The notes beneath the pieces were generated by a model. The model was not told where the DNA came from, did not search any database, and saw nothing but the letters and a program-made list of their open reading frames with translations. A stretch of DNA of 64,000 nt from Bermanella sp040371755 (GTDB lineage: Bacteria; Pseudomonadota; Gammaproteobacteria; Pseudomonadales; Oceanobacteraceae), in assembly GCF_040371755.1 (NCBI RefSeq), contig NZ_BAABWE010000004.1, positions 62,001 through 126,000 on the forward strand. The letters run 5' to 3'. Shown in pieces: positions 1 to 8,683 of this stretch (its first letter is position 1; each line of letters starts with the position of its first letter). The translations under genes were made by a program, and so were the position numbers.

Positions 1-61
1 TACTGCCGAATATCAAACTAAAAGCGACCATTTGTATGATCAAAGAAACGAGCCACTTCAT
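1..61 (-). CDS. 5' end of an unidentified membrane or exported protein (partial)
   Basis: An ATG at 61-59 opens a frame that runs off the left edge of the window. It encodes MKWLVSLIIQMVAFSLIFGS, a strongly hydrophobic N-terminus that is either a signal peptide or a first membrane helix. A GGT/AAAAGG-type ribosome site lies about 7 bases upstream, and the gene starts 19 bases after the rsmD stop, so the two are probably co-transcribed. Only 20 codons are visible, so no family can be assigned. A small membrane protein beside rsmD would be usual, as with the DUF1145 protein next to E. coli rsmD, but that is only analogy. Confidence 0.5.
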   Translation of the reverse strand, partial: MKWLVSLIIQMVAFSLIFGS

Positions 62-79
62 GTGAGTACCTTTTATTGG

Positions 80-655
80 TTAAGCCGTGTCTTTCATAAT
101 CTGGAATAAACGTAGCATGACTTGGCCTGCTTTTTTCTCACGATGTAAACGCCAGTGTTTTGGAATATCCAGTTCGGTTAAGGCTTGCTCGCTTTCAATG
201 TATATCCAGCCATTAGGGCTAATTAAGTTGTGTTGCTCAATAGTGTTTATACAGTTGGGCAATAAACCTTTACCAAATGGAGGGTCAAGAAAAATTACGT
301 CAAACGCTTTAGCGAGTGTGGGCAGTATTTGTAATGCATCACCCATGTGTATGCTGCTGTTTTGAGCATTAAGTGTGCGAATATTATCTTGTAGCTGCTT
401 GGTGGCTTTTTGATTTTTTTCAATCAAAGTAACTTGGCCAGCCTCTCGGGAGAGCGCCTCTAAACCCAGTGCCCCCGAGCCTGCAAATACATCCAATACA
501 TTGGCACCGGGTAAATACGGTTGTAGCCAATTAAATAATGTTTCGCGTACTCGGTCGGTGGTGGGACGCAGCCCTTCCACATCAGGAAAGGGTAATTGAC
601 GAGATCGCCATTGGCCACCAATAATTCTTAAACGATTGCCGTTGTGTTTGGCCAT
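80..655 (-). CDS. rsmD: 16S rRNA (guanine966-N2)-methyltransferase RsmD
   Basis: RsmD methylates G966 of 16S rRNA during assembly of the 30S subunit, using SAM. The 191-aa protein has the family N-terminus (RIIGGQWRSRQLPFP), the conserved RPTTDRVRETLFNWL segment, the SAM-binding motif VLDVFAGSGALGLEALSR, and the catalytic DPPF motif of N2-guanine methyltransferases (FLDPPFG). The frame is open further upstream, but the ATG at 655 begins the family-typical MAKHNG...RIIGG N-terminus and avoids overlap with the upstream M16 gene, so that start is preferred. It lies 20 bases downstream of the M16-like gene on the same strand, the order known from Pseudomonas. Confidence 0.93.
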   Translation of the reverse strand: MAKHNGNRLRIIGGQWRSRQLPFPDVEGLRPTTDRVRETLFNWLQPYLPGANVLDVFAGSGALGLEALSREAGQVTLIEKNQKATKQLQDNIRTLNAQNSSIHMGDALQILPTLAKAFDVIFLDPPFGKGLLPNCINTIEQHNLISPNGWIYIESEQALTELDIPKHWRLHREKKAGQVMLRLFQIMKDTA

Positions 656-675
656 GAAATACCTTGTGATACTGA

Positions 676-1836
676 TTAATGTGTTGGCGTGGTAAACCAG
701 CGTACTTTTGTTTCTTCCCACTGCGCTGAATGCCATTGCTTAATAGTATCAAATTGTGTGTGTAGAAAGTTACTGGGTAGGTGGTAACGATTTAATTTTA
801 TCAGTAATTGGCTTATGGATTGGGCGGTTTGTGTATGACTTGAGGCGTTTTTAACGCATAGACGTTTAGCTTTGCGCACAATACTGGGGTCAATTTCTTC
901 TTTTATTGCATCAACAAAAGTTGCCCATTGTTCAATAATTAAGCTATTGCTCCATTGTCCGTGGATAAAAATCACTCGATTTGAATGTAATGTCTCTATC
1001 ACACAACGTGTCATGGTTTGATTGGCAAAGCTCTTAGGATTGTTCTTACTACCCGTCAGGGGGACCAGCGCCATATTGGCATGTATCTGCATTGGTACAG
1101 GTATGGGGTTTGTGAGCCGGAATGATTCAGCTTCAAATCGACGTTTTGGCAGTAATGACTCCATCATTACCTGTGCGGCTTGCTCATTAATATCCCCGCT
1201 AATGCTGGCAAACAGCCTAGAAGGATGCATAAAAGCTTGGTGATATTTTTGTAAGCTGGCGCGGTGAATTGAGTTGACACTTTGCTGGGTGCCTTGTTTC
1301 GGCCCCGCGTAAGGCTGAGATTGATAGGTGTTAAGCCAAAGGGCATCCAATGCAGAAGGAATGATCTGCTTTGCTTGGTTTAGGTGTTTCTTACTTAAAG
1401 CTGGGCGATAGAGTAATTGCCGGATGCGATCAAGGTCGGCTTTCATAGTAATTGGGTCGGTGCTTAATGTGATTTCAGCTTCAATAAAATCTGGAGAAAG
1501 GGTGAAGCGTATGGGTAATTCTTTTAGTTGTGCCTGATGGTTTAATAATCGAATTAATAGCTCACTGGTGCCAGCGGCAAACGGAGGCTGATTGTAAGCA
1601 AAGCCCGCAAGATAGTGCAGTTGGATGTATATTTTTTCATCGAGCTTAGGGCTAAACCAAACATTCGCGCCACTGTCCGTTTGCCAAATGCGAGTATCCA
1701 GCTGAGGAACTGGTGGCATCTCAATGTTGCCTTGGTCTTGTGTGGTTTGGCCAAAGATGACAATTAATATGACGCATACCAAAATGAGTAAATTCAAACT
1801 GGTACGGCTAAAAGTTGGCTGGTGATCAACGGCCAT
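676..1836 (-). CDS. Membrane-anchored M16-family peptidase homologue without the zinc motif
   Basis: A 386-aa protein related to the pitrilysin/M16B fold. A single hydrophobic helix near residues 14-30 (LNLLILVCVILIVIFG) suggests an inner-membrane anchor with a periplasmic domain. In active M16 enzymes the segment after the first strand carries HxxEH; here the equivalent stretch reads AGTSELLIRLLNHQ, with no HxxEH anywhere. It therefore resembles the inactive partner subunit. In Pseudomonas an active and an inactive M16 gene sit side by side between rsmD and ftsY. Only the inactive type is present here, divergent from ftsY. A non-catalytic role or a partner encoded elsewhere is inference. Confidence 0.75.
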   Translation of the reverse strand: MAVDHQPTFSRTSLNLLILVCVILIVIFGQTTQDQGNIEMPPVPQLDTRIWQTDSGANVWFSPKLDEKIYIQLHYLAGFAYNQPPFAAGTSELLIRLLNHQAQLKELPIRFTLSPDFIEAEITLSTDPITMKADLDRIRQLLYRPALSKKHLNQAKQIIPSALDALWLNTYQSQPYAGPKQGTQQSVNSIHRASLQKYHQAFMHPSRLFASISGDINEQAAQVMMESLLPKRRFEAESFRLTNPIPVPMQIHANMALVPLTGSKNNPKSFANQTMTRCVIETLHSNRVIFIHGQWSNSLIIEQWATFVDAIKEEIDPSIVRKAKRLCVKNASSHTQTAQSISQLLIKLNRYHLPSNFLHTQFDTIKQWHSAQWEETKVRWFTTPTH

Positions 1837-1972
1837 GTTTAAGAAGTCCTGTTTTGGGACGCGGTCTAACTGCTTGCCGAGTTTTTATTATCTTCAACGC
1901 TAAGTCATAGCGGCATTTAAAGGCACATAATGTTAGGATAGCCGTTTTATAGCATTAGGTGGAATTAGGCCC

Positions 1973-3139
1973 ATGTTTGGTTGGGGAAAATCCAAAAAAA
2001 AGGCGGAAAAAGCCGCCCAAGCTGAATCGCAGCAGTTAGATCAAGAATTACAAAACGATGTACAACCTCTTGAGTCTGACGGGCCGGTAATTGAAGCTCA
2101 GGTTGAATCCGAGCAACCTGTTGCCCAAGAAGATGTTTCGGTTTCTGTCGCAGTGGTTGAACCAGAGCCTCAAGCGCAGCAAAGCACGCCAATAGAAGCG
2201 GATGAACCTGCTAAAAAGGCCGGCTTTTTTGCTCGCATCAAAGCAGGTCTATCTCGTACTCGTTCAGGTTTGGCCGATGGCCTTGGCTCGTTATTGTTAG
2301 GCAAAAAAGAAATTGATGACGATTTACTAGAAGAAATCGAAACTCAATTACTGATGGCTGACATCGGCGTGGCAGCAACGGCTGATATCATTAAAGATTT
2401 AACTGAGCGTTCATCGCGCAAAGAGTTAAAAGATAGCGGTGCCTTATATGAGGCGTTAAAAGTCAGCCTGACAGAGCTACTAGCGCCCTGTCATGCGCCT
2501 CTTGAAATCCCCAAGTCTGATGGCCCATTTGTAATATTAATGGTGGGGGTTAACGGTGTGGGTAAAACCACCACCATAGGTAAAATGGCTAAGCGTTTTC
2601 AAGCCCAAGGCAAGTCAGTCATGTTGGCCGCTGGAGATACTTTCCGCGCTGCTGCGGTGGAACAGCTACAAACCTGGGGTGAGCGCAATAAAGTACAAGT
2701 AGTGGCACAGCATACTGGGGCAGACAGTGCTTCGGTGATCTTTGATGCAGTACAAAGCGCCAAAGCTAAAGGGGTGGATGTTCTTATCGCTGATACAGCG
2801 GGTCGCCTGCAGAATAAAGCACACTTGATGCAAGAGCTTGAAAAAGTCGTACGCGTCATGAAAAAGATTGATGAAAACGCGCCCCATGAAGTGATGCTGG
2901 TACTTGATGCGGGTACTGGTCAAAATGCACTGAGCCAAGCTAAGCTGTTCCAACAAGCCGTTGGTGTTACCAGTATCAGTTTGAGTAAGCTAGATGGCAC
3001 CGCTAAAGGTGGTGTTATCTTTGCCATTGCTAAAGAATTAGCCTTACCTGTACGCTTTATAGGCGTGGGGGAGCAAATCGATGACCTGCGTCCGTTTGAT
3101 CGTGAACAGTTCATCAACGCGTTATTTGCGGACGAATAA
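1973..3139 (+). CDS. ftsY: Signal recognition particle receptor FtsY
   Basis: FtsY is the SRP receptor GTPase that delivers ribosome-nascent chain complexes to the Sec translocon at the inner membrane. The 388-aa protein has a lysine-rich N-terminus, an acidic low-complexity A domain (about residues 20-80), the helical N domain, and a GTPase NG domain with G1 GVNGVGKTT near residue 195, the DTFRAAAVEQL motif, G3 DTAGRLQNK and the G4 equivalent SKLDGTAKGG. It is the first gene of the ftsY-ftsE-ftsX-rpoH run, a conserved gammaproteobacterial arrangement. The gap to the divergent M16 gene is 136 bases and must hold both promoters. Confidence 0.97.
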   Translation: MFGWGKSKKKAEKAAQAESQQLDQELQNDVQPLESDGPVIEAQVESEQPVAQEDVSVSVAVVEPEPQAQQSTPIEADEPAKKAGFFARIKAGLSRTRSGLADGLGSLLLGKKEIDDDLLEEIETQLLMADIGVAATADIIKDLTERSSRKELKDSGALYEALKVSLTELLAPCHAPLEIPKSDGPFVILMVGVNGVGKTTTIGKMAKRFQAQGKSVMLAAGDTFRAAAVEQLQTWGERNKVQVVAQHTGADSASVIFDAVQSAKAKGVDVLIADTAGRLQNKAHLMQELEKVVRVMKKIDENAPHEVMLVLDAGTGQNALSQAKLFQQAVGVTSISLSKLDGTAKGGVIFAIAKELALPVRFIGVGEQIDDLRPFDREQFINALFADE

Positions 3140-3163
3140 ATCACAATAATAACAAGGTGACTC

Positions 3164-3856
3164 GTGGCACACGTTCAGTTTGATCATGTGAGTAAAAGTT
3201 ATCCCGGTGGGCACCAAGCTCTAACCGATTTAAGTTTTGAACTCGCCCAAGGGGAAATGGCCTTTTTAACCGGCCATTCCGGTGCGGGTAAGTCCACCTT
3301 GTTAAAGCTTATTATGCTTATGGAAAAAGCCAGCCAAGGAAATGTGCTGGTGGATGGAGCCAACCTTGCTCGTATATCCAAAAGCCAAATCCCTTATCAT
3401 CGTCGCAAAGTAGGAGTGGTGTTTCAAAACCACCAACTTTTATTTGATCGCAGCGTATTTGAAAACGTCGCTTTACCGCTGCGCATCAGTGGTTACACCT
3501 CCCGAGACCTTGAGCGCCGCGTGCGTGCCGCACTTGATAAAGTGGGCTTATTAGATAAAGAAAAACAAAACCCCATCGAGTTAAGTGGTGGTGAGCAGCA
3601 GCGTGTGGGTATTGCCCGCGCAGTGGTGAATAAACCTAGCTTAATCCTTGCTGATGAACCCACAGGTAACCTTGATCCTAAGCTTTCGAGTGAGATCATG
3701 AAGCTATTTCAGCAGTTTAATGGTGTGGGTGTTAGTGTATTAATAGCCAGCCATGACTTGGCTTTGATTGATCGCTTGGGTCATCGGGTGATAGGCCTAA
3801 ACAAGGGGCGTTTTGCTGGAGAGCGTGCTTCCAAAGTGGGAGCGCCTCATGTCTAA
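3164..3856 (+). CDS. ftsE: Cell division ATP-binding protein FtsE
   Basis: FtsE is the cytoplasmic ATPase of the FtsEX complex, which in gammaproteobacteria activates septal peptidoglycan hydrolases through periplasmic partners. The 230-aa protein has Walker A GHSGAGKST, Q-loop FQNH, the ABC signature LSGGEQQRVGIARA, Walker B LILADEPTGNLD and the H-loop (ASHD). The start is GTG at 3164, preceded by an AAGGTGA ribosome site. Its last eight bases overlap the start of ftsX, indicating translational coupling. It lies 24 bases after ftsY. Confidence 0.97.
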   Translation: MAHVQFDHVSKSYPGGHQALTDLSFELAQGEMAFLTGHSGAGKSTLLKLIMLMEKASQGNVLVDGANLARISKSQIPYHRRKVGVVFQNHQLLFDRSVFENVALPLRISGYTSRDLERRVRAALDKVGLLDKEKQNPIELSGGEQQRVGIARAVVNKPSLILADEPTGNLDPKLSSEIMKLFQQFNGVGVSVLIASHDLALIDRLGHRVIGLNKGRFAGERASKVGAPHV

Positions 3857-4820
3857 GGCAGTCAAACATAGCAATAACCAGCAAAGCCGCATTACAGTGC
3901 GAAGCCAAGGCTCGGCTTATATACAACACCATAAATTGATGGCGGCAGATAGCCTACAGCGTTTATTAGCGACACCAGCGTCCAGTCTGATGACATGGGT
4001 GGTACTGGCCATTGCATTGGCCTTACCTATGACGTTGTATGTGGCACTCGAAAACGTCAAACAGTTGAGCCGTTCGTGGGATCAAACCAGCCAAATCAGC
4101 GTGTACCTTAAAAAAGGGGTGCTGCCTCGATTTGCCGAAGACATGACAGCAGACCTGAATAGTTGGCCTGAAGTGAATAGCGCGGTATACATCAGCCCAG
4201 AACAAGCCCTAAAAGAATTCAGTGCCAGTACCGGTTTAAGTGATGTGATTTTTGGTCTAGATACCAACCCACTGCCGGGTGTGATCAGTGTGGTGCCGGT
4301 TTTGAACAATCAAGACGAAACAGCGTTAGAAGCCCTACAACAAAAGCTACAAGATCAAAAACATGTGGATTCCGTTCAGCTAGATTTGATGTGGGTGAAA
4401 CGCCTGTATCAATTTATGGAACTAGGCCAGCGCTTAGTATGGGCTTTGGCGGCGTTATTGGGTTTGGCTGTACTATTAATTATTGGCAACACCATTCGCT
4501 TGGCCATCGAAGGGCGCAAAGATGAAATCCGCGTGGTTAAACTAGTAGGCGGTACTGACGCTTTTGTACGTCGCCCGTTTTTATACACAGGGATATGGTT
4601 TGGGTTAGGAGGAGGGCTAATTGCTTGGCTGCTACTGAACATAGGCTTGTTTTGGTTATCAGGCCCTGTGGAGAAACTTATTAGTCTGTACGGCAGTGAA
4701 TTTACCCTGCAAGGGTTAGGCTTTAGCGATAGCTTATTACTGATTTTAGATGGTGTGGTTTTAGGCTGGCTAGGGGCTTGGCTGGCGGTTGCTCGACATT
4801 TAAACAGGATCGAGCCGTAA
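3849..4820 (+). CDS. ftsX: Cell division protein FtsX
   Basis: FtsX is the membrane subunit of the FtsEX complex. The preferred ATG at 3849 overlaps the ftsE stop by eight bases and gives 323 aa; an in-frame start 36 bases further upstream is less likely. The protein has an extended basic cytoplasmic N-terminus, TM1 near residues 45-65, a periplasmic loop with the typical ISPEQALKEF motif, and three further TM segments (WALAALLGLAVLLIIGNT, the segment after RRPFLYTGIWFG, and the C-terminal LLLILDGVVLGWLGAWLAV). The RLAIEGRKDEIRVVKLVGG loop is characteristic of the family. Confidence 0.95.
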   Translation: MSKAVKHSNNQQSRITVRSQGSAYIQHHKLMAADSLQRLLATPASSLMTWVVLAIALALPMTLYVALENVKQLSRSWDQTSQISVYLKKGVLPRFAEDMTADLNSWPEVNSAVYISPEQALKEFSASTGLSDVIFGLDTNPLPGVISVVPVLNNQDETALEALQQKLQDQKHVDSVQLDLMWVKRLYQFMELGQRLVWALAALLGLAVLLIIGNTIRLAIEGRKDEIRVVKLVGGTDAFVRRPFLYTGIWFGLGGGLIAWLLLNIGLFWLSGPVEKLISLYGSEFTLQGLGFSDSLLLILDGVVLGWLGAWLAVARHLNRIEP

Positions 4821-4863
4821 AGAGGCTAATTGGCGAAGATTGTCTCAATAGAGAAACAAATCG

Positions 4864-4893
4864 TTGCTAACCTAATAGCACAGTGTGTATAAC
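4864..4893 (+). promoter_or_regulatory. Candidate sigma-70 promoter of rpoH
   Basis: TTGCTA at 4864-4869 and TATAAC at 4888-4893 are separated by 18 bases in the 173-base ftsX-rpoH gap, about 100 bases before the rpoH ATG. rpoH in other gammaproteobacteria has several promoters. This one is proposed only from hexamer similarity. Confidence 0.3.
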
Positions 4894-4993
4894 TAAATGG
4901 AACTAAACAGGTACTTGGCGCTCAAAAATACCGATGCTACACTGCTACGCGTCAAATGTGCTGAATGTTAATGAATAGGAGAGCACCTAAACA

Positions 4994-5857
4994 ATGAACA
5001 CAAGCTTGATGGCCCAAACAATCGCTAGTCTTACTCCTGGTCGTGACCTCGATGGCTATCTAAACGCGATCGGCAGCATTGCTGTGTTAACCGCTGACGA
5101 AGAGAAAGAATTAGCGGAGCGCCTATATTACGAAGAAGATCTCGATGCCGCTCGTCACTTGGTTGTATCGCACCTGCGTTTTGTGGTGCATATTGCCAAA
5201 TCGTACAGTGGTTATGGTCTTAATCAATCAGACCTTATCCAAGAAGGGAACGTAGGCTTAATGAAAGCCGTAAAACGTTTTAACCCTGAAGTGGGTGTTC
5301 GCCTAGTGAGCTTTGCGGTTCACTGGATAAAAGCGGAAATTCACGAATTTATTCTGAAAAACTGGCGTATCGTTAAAGTGGCGACCACCAAAGCCCAGCG
5401 TAAATTGTTCTTCAACCTACGCAGTGCGAAGAAGAAAATGGGCTGGTTGAATGAATCGGAAGCGCAAACCATTGCTGACGATCTTGGTGTAGCACTTAAA
5501 GAAGTAAAAGAGATGGAAGGCCGTTTGACCTCCCATGACACTGCTTTTGATAGCCCAGTAGCGGACGATGACGACGCGGCTTACCAAGCACCGGTCAACT
5601 ACATTGAAGACCACAGCTTTGATCCAGCCATTGCCATTGAAAACGCAGACTACGAGCAAGACAGCACGGCTCGCTTGCAAAATGCCATGCTCGAACTAGA
5701 TGATCGCAGCAAAGACATCTTAATGCGTCGCTGGTTGCACGAACAAAAAGCCACGTTGCATGAATTGGCTGCTGAATATGGTGTATCTGCTGAGCGGATT
5801 CGCCAGCTAGAGAAAAACGCCATGAACAAGGTGAAAGGCTTAATCGAAGCCGTTTAA
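4994..5857 (+). CDS. rpoH: RNA polymerase heat-shock sigma factor RpoH (sigma-32)
   Basis: RpoH directs RNA polymerase to heat-shock promoters. The 287-aa protein shows region 1.2/2.1 (YLNAIGSIAVLTADEEKELA), region 2 core binding (DLIQEGNVGLMKAVKRF), the RpoH box QRKLFFNLR that separates sigma-32 from sigma-70, and a region 4 helix-turn-helix (ATLHELAAEYGVSAERIRQLE). An ATAGGAGAG ribosome site precedes the ATG by about 9 bases. It follows ftsYEX as in Pseudomonas and E. coli. The 5' coding region might form an RNA thermosensor as in E. coli, but that fold was not checked. Confidence 0.97.
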   Translation: MNTSLMAQTIASLTPGRDLDGYLNAIGSIAVLTADEEKELAERLYYEEDLDAARHLVVSHLRFVVHIAKSYSGYGLNQSDLIQEGNVGLMKAVKRFNPEVGVRLVSFAVHWIKAEIHEFILKNWRIVKVATTKAQRKLFFNLRSAKKKMGWLNESEAQTIADDLGVALKEVKEMEGRLTSHDTAFDSPVADDDDAAYQAPVNYIEDHSFDPAIAIENADYEQDSTARLQNAMLELDDRSKDILMRRWLHEQKATLHELAAEYGVSAERIRQLEKNAMNKVKGLIEAV

Positions 5858-5874
5858 CCTCTGGTATATTCAAT

Positions 5875-5900
5875 AAGGTCCGCTTGTCGGGCCTTTTTTT
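5875..5900 (+). terminator. Rho-independent terminator after rpoH
   Basis: An AAGGTCCG / CGGGCCTT stem with one G-T pair and a five-base loop, followed by a run of T residues, 18 bases after the rpoH stop. It separates rpoH from the DUF423 gene. Confidence 0.88.
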
Positions 5901-5952
5901 ATGCCCAGTGAAATGGGCTCAATTATCTATCTTCATACATCGACTATTAATT

Positions 5953-6348
5953 ATGATCAGCCGAATTGTAACCTCTCAAAATGTGATTGTTATTGCCGCC
6001 ACTTTGGGTTTTTTAAGTGTGGCTATTGGTGCATTTGCAGCCCACAGTTTAAAACATGTATTGAATCATCAGGCTTTGTTATGGGTGGACACAGGGGTCA
6101 AATACCAGATGTTTCACGGAGGGATTATGCTGATTTTGGGTTTTGCGCTAAAACAATGGCCTAATTGGAAGCTGATTCAGTGGGCTGCGCTGAGTTTTCT
6201 TGTGGGAATCCTACTGTTTAGCGGTAGTTTATATATAATGGCCGCCACCCAAATAAAAGCCCTAGGTATGATCACCCCAATCGGTGGTCTTGCCATGTTA
6301 GTTGGCTGGCTGTGTTTATTGCTTGGCGCTTTAAAACAGCCCGAATGA
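5953..6348 (+). CDS. DUF423 family small membrane protein
   Basis: A 131-aa inner-membrane protein of the DUF423 (YwdK/YgdD-like) family, with about four hydrophobic helices and the family signature AIGAFAAHSLKH followed by a WVDTGVKYQMFHGG segment. Function is unknown in the family. The frame is open upstream of the chosen ATG at 5953, but the family N-terminus begins near MISRIV and the upstream stretch lies across the rpoH terminator. trmB starts 7 bases after its stop, so the two are probably co-transcribed. Confidence 0.85.
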   Translation: MISRIVTSQNVIVIAATLGFLSVAIGAFAAHSLKHVLNHQALLWVDTGVKYQMFHGGIMLILGFALKQWPNWKLIQWAALSFLVGILLFSGSLYIMAATQIKALGMITPIGGLAMLVGWLCLLLGALKQPE

Positions 6349-6355
6349 GAGAGCT

Positions 6356-7108
6356 ATGACAGACGAACAAACCCCTTCAACACAGGCTTTAGGTGTTGAG
6401 AAAGACGAACACGGCACGCCAAAAGATGTGACGTTTGCAAAGCGCATTAAAAGCTTTGTGGTGCGCGCAGGGCGCATGACGGAATTGCAACGGGAAACCT
6501 ATGCCCGTCATATGGCTGAAAAAGGCTTAAACCTAGACATGGGCATGTTGGATTATCAAGCGATATTCGGTAACGATAATCCAGTGGTATTAGAAATTGG
6601 TTTTGGCATGGGCAAAAGCTTGGTAGAAATGTGTCAAGCCAATCCAAACCTTAATTACATAGGTATTGAGGTACATACTCCCGGTGTTGCCAAGTTATTA
6701 AGGGACGCTGAAGAGTTTGGTGTTGAAAATCTGCGCGTGTTCGAATGGGACGCCATTGAGGTGCTAGAGCAGTGTATTCCAGATGGTTCATTACAAACCA
6801 TGCAATTGTATTTCCCGGACCCATGGCATAAAAAACGTCATAATAAGCGCCGAATTGTACAACCCCAGTTTGCCCAAGACATTCGTCAAAAATTGAAAAT
6901 CGGTGGCACGTTCCACATGGCTACCGACTGGGAGCCTTATGCCGAGCACATGCTTGAAGTAATGGAAGTGGCCGAAGGGTATGAAAACACAGCAGGCAAG
7001 GGAAATTACCACCCGCGCCCTGATTTTCGGCCATTAACCAAATTTGAAAACCGTGGCGAAAAACTTGGCCACGGCGTATGGGACTTAATCTACGCTCGCA
7101 CGGTTTAA
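6356..7108 (+). CDS. trmB: tRNA (guanine46-N7)-methyltransferase TrmB
   Basis: TrmB makes m7G46 in the variable loop of tRNAs from SAM. The 250-aa protein has the SAM-binding segment VLEIGFGMGKSLVEM, the acidic NYIGIEVHTPGVAKLL motif, the catalytic-region signature YFPDPWHKKRHNKRRI, and the C-terminal TKFENRGEKLGHGVWDL that closes the active site. Length and motifs match the E. coli enzyme. It begins 7 bases after the DUF423 gene. Confidence 0.96.
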   Translation: MTDEQTPSTQALGVEKDEHGTPKDVTFAKRIKSFVVRAGRMTELQRETYARHMAEKGLNLDMGMLDYQAIFGNDNPVVLEIGFGMGKSLVEMCQANPNLNYIGIEVHTPGVAKLLRDAEEFGVENLRVFEWDAIEVLEQCIPDGSLQTMQLYFPDPWHKKRHNKRRIVQPQFAQDIRQKLKIGGTFHMATDWEPYAEHMLEVMEVAEGYENTAGKGNYHPRPDFRPLTKFENRGEKLGHGVWDLIYARTV

Positions 7109-7142
7109 GCATTTAATTATTGAATTTAAGTAGGAATCAAAC

Positions 7143-7439
7143 ATGTCATTAAAAAAAGACAAACAAAAAGTATTTGGTGGTGATTTCACAGAAGACAGCA
7201 TGCGCTTTTTTCTAGAAAGTAAAAGCTATGATGGAACCGATGTGGATTACATCAATATATTAAAAGCTTACCAGCACATGACCCCAGAAATTTTTGCACA
7301 ATTTGTTGAGTTTTTTAAAGAAGAAGGCCACAACGTGAATGCACAAAACCTAGAAGGTGAAAGTGCGTTGGCGGTGATTGCATCACATGCACCGGGCAAA
7401 CCGTATGCAGAAGCGTTAAAAGCGGCGGGTGCGGTGTAG
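7143..7439 (+). CDS. PA4642-like small conserved protein
   Basis: A 98-aa soluble protein resembling a small family typified by Pseudomonas PA4642: an N-terminal basic KKDKQKV, a helical SMRFFLES...KAYQHMTPEIFAQFVEFF core, and a repeat-like GHNVNAQNLEGESALAVIASH stretch reminiscent of one ankyrin-type unit. Function is unknown. A TAGGAATC ribosome site precedes the ATG. The assignment rests on remembered family sequences, not a search. Confidence 0.7.
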   Translation: MSLKKDKQKVFGGDFTEDSMRFFLESKSYDGTDVDYINILKAYQHMTPEIFAQFVEFFKEEGHNVNAQNLEGESALAVIASHAPGKPYAEALKAAGAV

Positions 7440-7452
7440 CTGTACGCTAGAT

Positions 7453-7475
7453 GGGGGACGTAAGATGCGTCTCCC
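7453..7475 (+). terminator. Heptamer-derived hairpin, probable terminator
   Basis: GGGGGACG and CGTCTCCC pair around TAAGATG, 13 bases after the stop of the PA4642-like gene. The left arm and loop are variant heptamers (GGGGGAC, GTAAGAT) of the repeat family found after several other genes here. A T-rich stretch follows only weakly, so terminator function is plausible rather than certain. Confidence 0.5.
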
Positions 7476-7489
7476 TCATTTATAAATTA

Positions 7490-8683
7490 TTATAAAAATT
7501 GCTCCAACAACTCATTCAAAAACAACTGCCCTTGGGCTGTGGTTTTCAGTTTATCACCTTTCTCCAGCAAACCTTGTTTTATTAAACTTTCGACTTTGCT
7601 TTCAATTTGATCATAAGCCAAACCAGTGCGTTCGCTGAACAGCGTTTTATCCACGCCGTGAAATAAACGTAGACCATTCATTAAAAATTCTAAATCACGA
7701 TCGTCTATTTCAATATTGTCTTGTTGTACTAAAAAGCGTTTAGCTAGATTTAAATAGTCTTTGGGTAAGCGGGTTTTGGCCGTGCGATAAATTTTGCTCT
7801 GGGCAAGATCAATATGGGGGATGGTGAGTTTGCCATGGGCACCTGCACCAATGCCGAGGTAATCGCCAAATTCCCAATAATTTAAGTTGTGCTTGGCTTG
7901 TTTTCCCGCTTTAGCATAGGCTGAAATCTCGTATTGATCGTAACCATTATCGGCTAATAATTTTTGTCCAGCCTCTTGTATGGCCCATAAGGTTTCATCT
8001 TGCGGCAGTACAGGTGGACGTTTAAAGAATTCGGTATTGGGTTCAATGGTCAGTTGATACCAGCTTAAATGGGTAGGGCCAAGATCAATACCTTGCTGTA
8101 AATCCGCTAGTGCGTGCTCTAAGGTTTGATCCGGCAAGCCATGCATAAAATCTAAATTGAAATTATCAAAGCCAGCGGTTTTCGCCATGGTCACCGCGTT
8201 AATGGCTTCTTGTCCTGAGTGAATGCGCCCAAGGTGTTTCAGCTGATGGTCTTGAAAACTTTGAATACCAATGGATAAACGGTTAATGCCTAATGTGCGA
8301 TAGCCTTTAAACTTTTCTGCTTCAAAGGTGCCGGGGTTGGCTTCCATGGTGATTTCAATATTATCCGTAAAGCTTAAACGCAGCTTTAAACCCGCAAATA
8401 ATGTTTCATATGCATCAACACTTAATAACGATGGTGTACCGCCACCGATAAAAATACTGTGGATCGGGCGATCTTTAACTTCTTCACTTTTAAGCCACGC
8501 GAGGTCTTTATCTAAGTCATCCAAAAGCGCTGCGATGTATTCATGCTCAGGCAGCGTAGCATCCGCCTTGTGGCTGTTAAAGTCACAATAAGGACATTTA
8601 CGCACACACCAAGGCACATGGATATATAGCGATAACGGCGGCAGTACCATGGCTGAATGTGTGGGCGCAGAAGAGTCAGTCAT
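7490..8683 (-). CDS. hemW: Radical SAM haem chaperone HemW (HemN-like)
   Basis: HemW is a radical-SAM protein that binds haem and is thought to deliver it to respiratory proteins; it was formerly annotated as coproporphyrinogen III oxidase-like. The 397-aa protein has the N-terminal YIHVPWCVRKCPYCDFNSH segment with the CxxxCxxC cluster. Unlike true HemN it is short and has no long N-terminal extension. The GGGTPS motif and the C-terminal HemW domain (LEFLMNGLRL) are present. Its ATG overlaps the rdgB stop by one base (TAATG), so translation is coupled. Confidence 0.92.
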   Translation of the reverse strand: MTDSSAPTHSAMVLPPLSLYIHVPWCVRKCPYCDFNSHKADATLPEHEYIAALLDDLDKDLAWLKSEEVKDRPIHSIFIGGGTPSLLSVDAYETLFAGLKLRLSFTDNIEITMEANPGTFEAEKFKGYRTLGINRLSIGIQSFQDHQLKHLGRIHSGQEAINAVTMAKTAGFDNFNLDFMHGLPDQTLEHALADLQQGIDLGPTHLSWYQLTIEPNTEFFKRPPVLPQDETLWAIQEAGQKLLADNGYDQYEISAYAKAGKQAKHNLNYWEFGDYLGIGAGAHGKLTIPHIDLAQSKIYRTAKTRLPKDYLNLAKRFLVQQDNIEIDDRDLEFLMNGLRLFHGVDKTLFSERTGLAYDQIESKVESLIKQGLLEKGDKLKTTAQGQLFLNELLEQFL

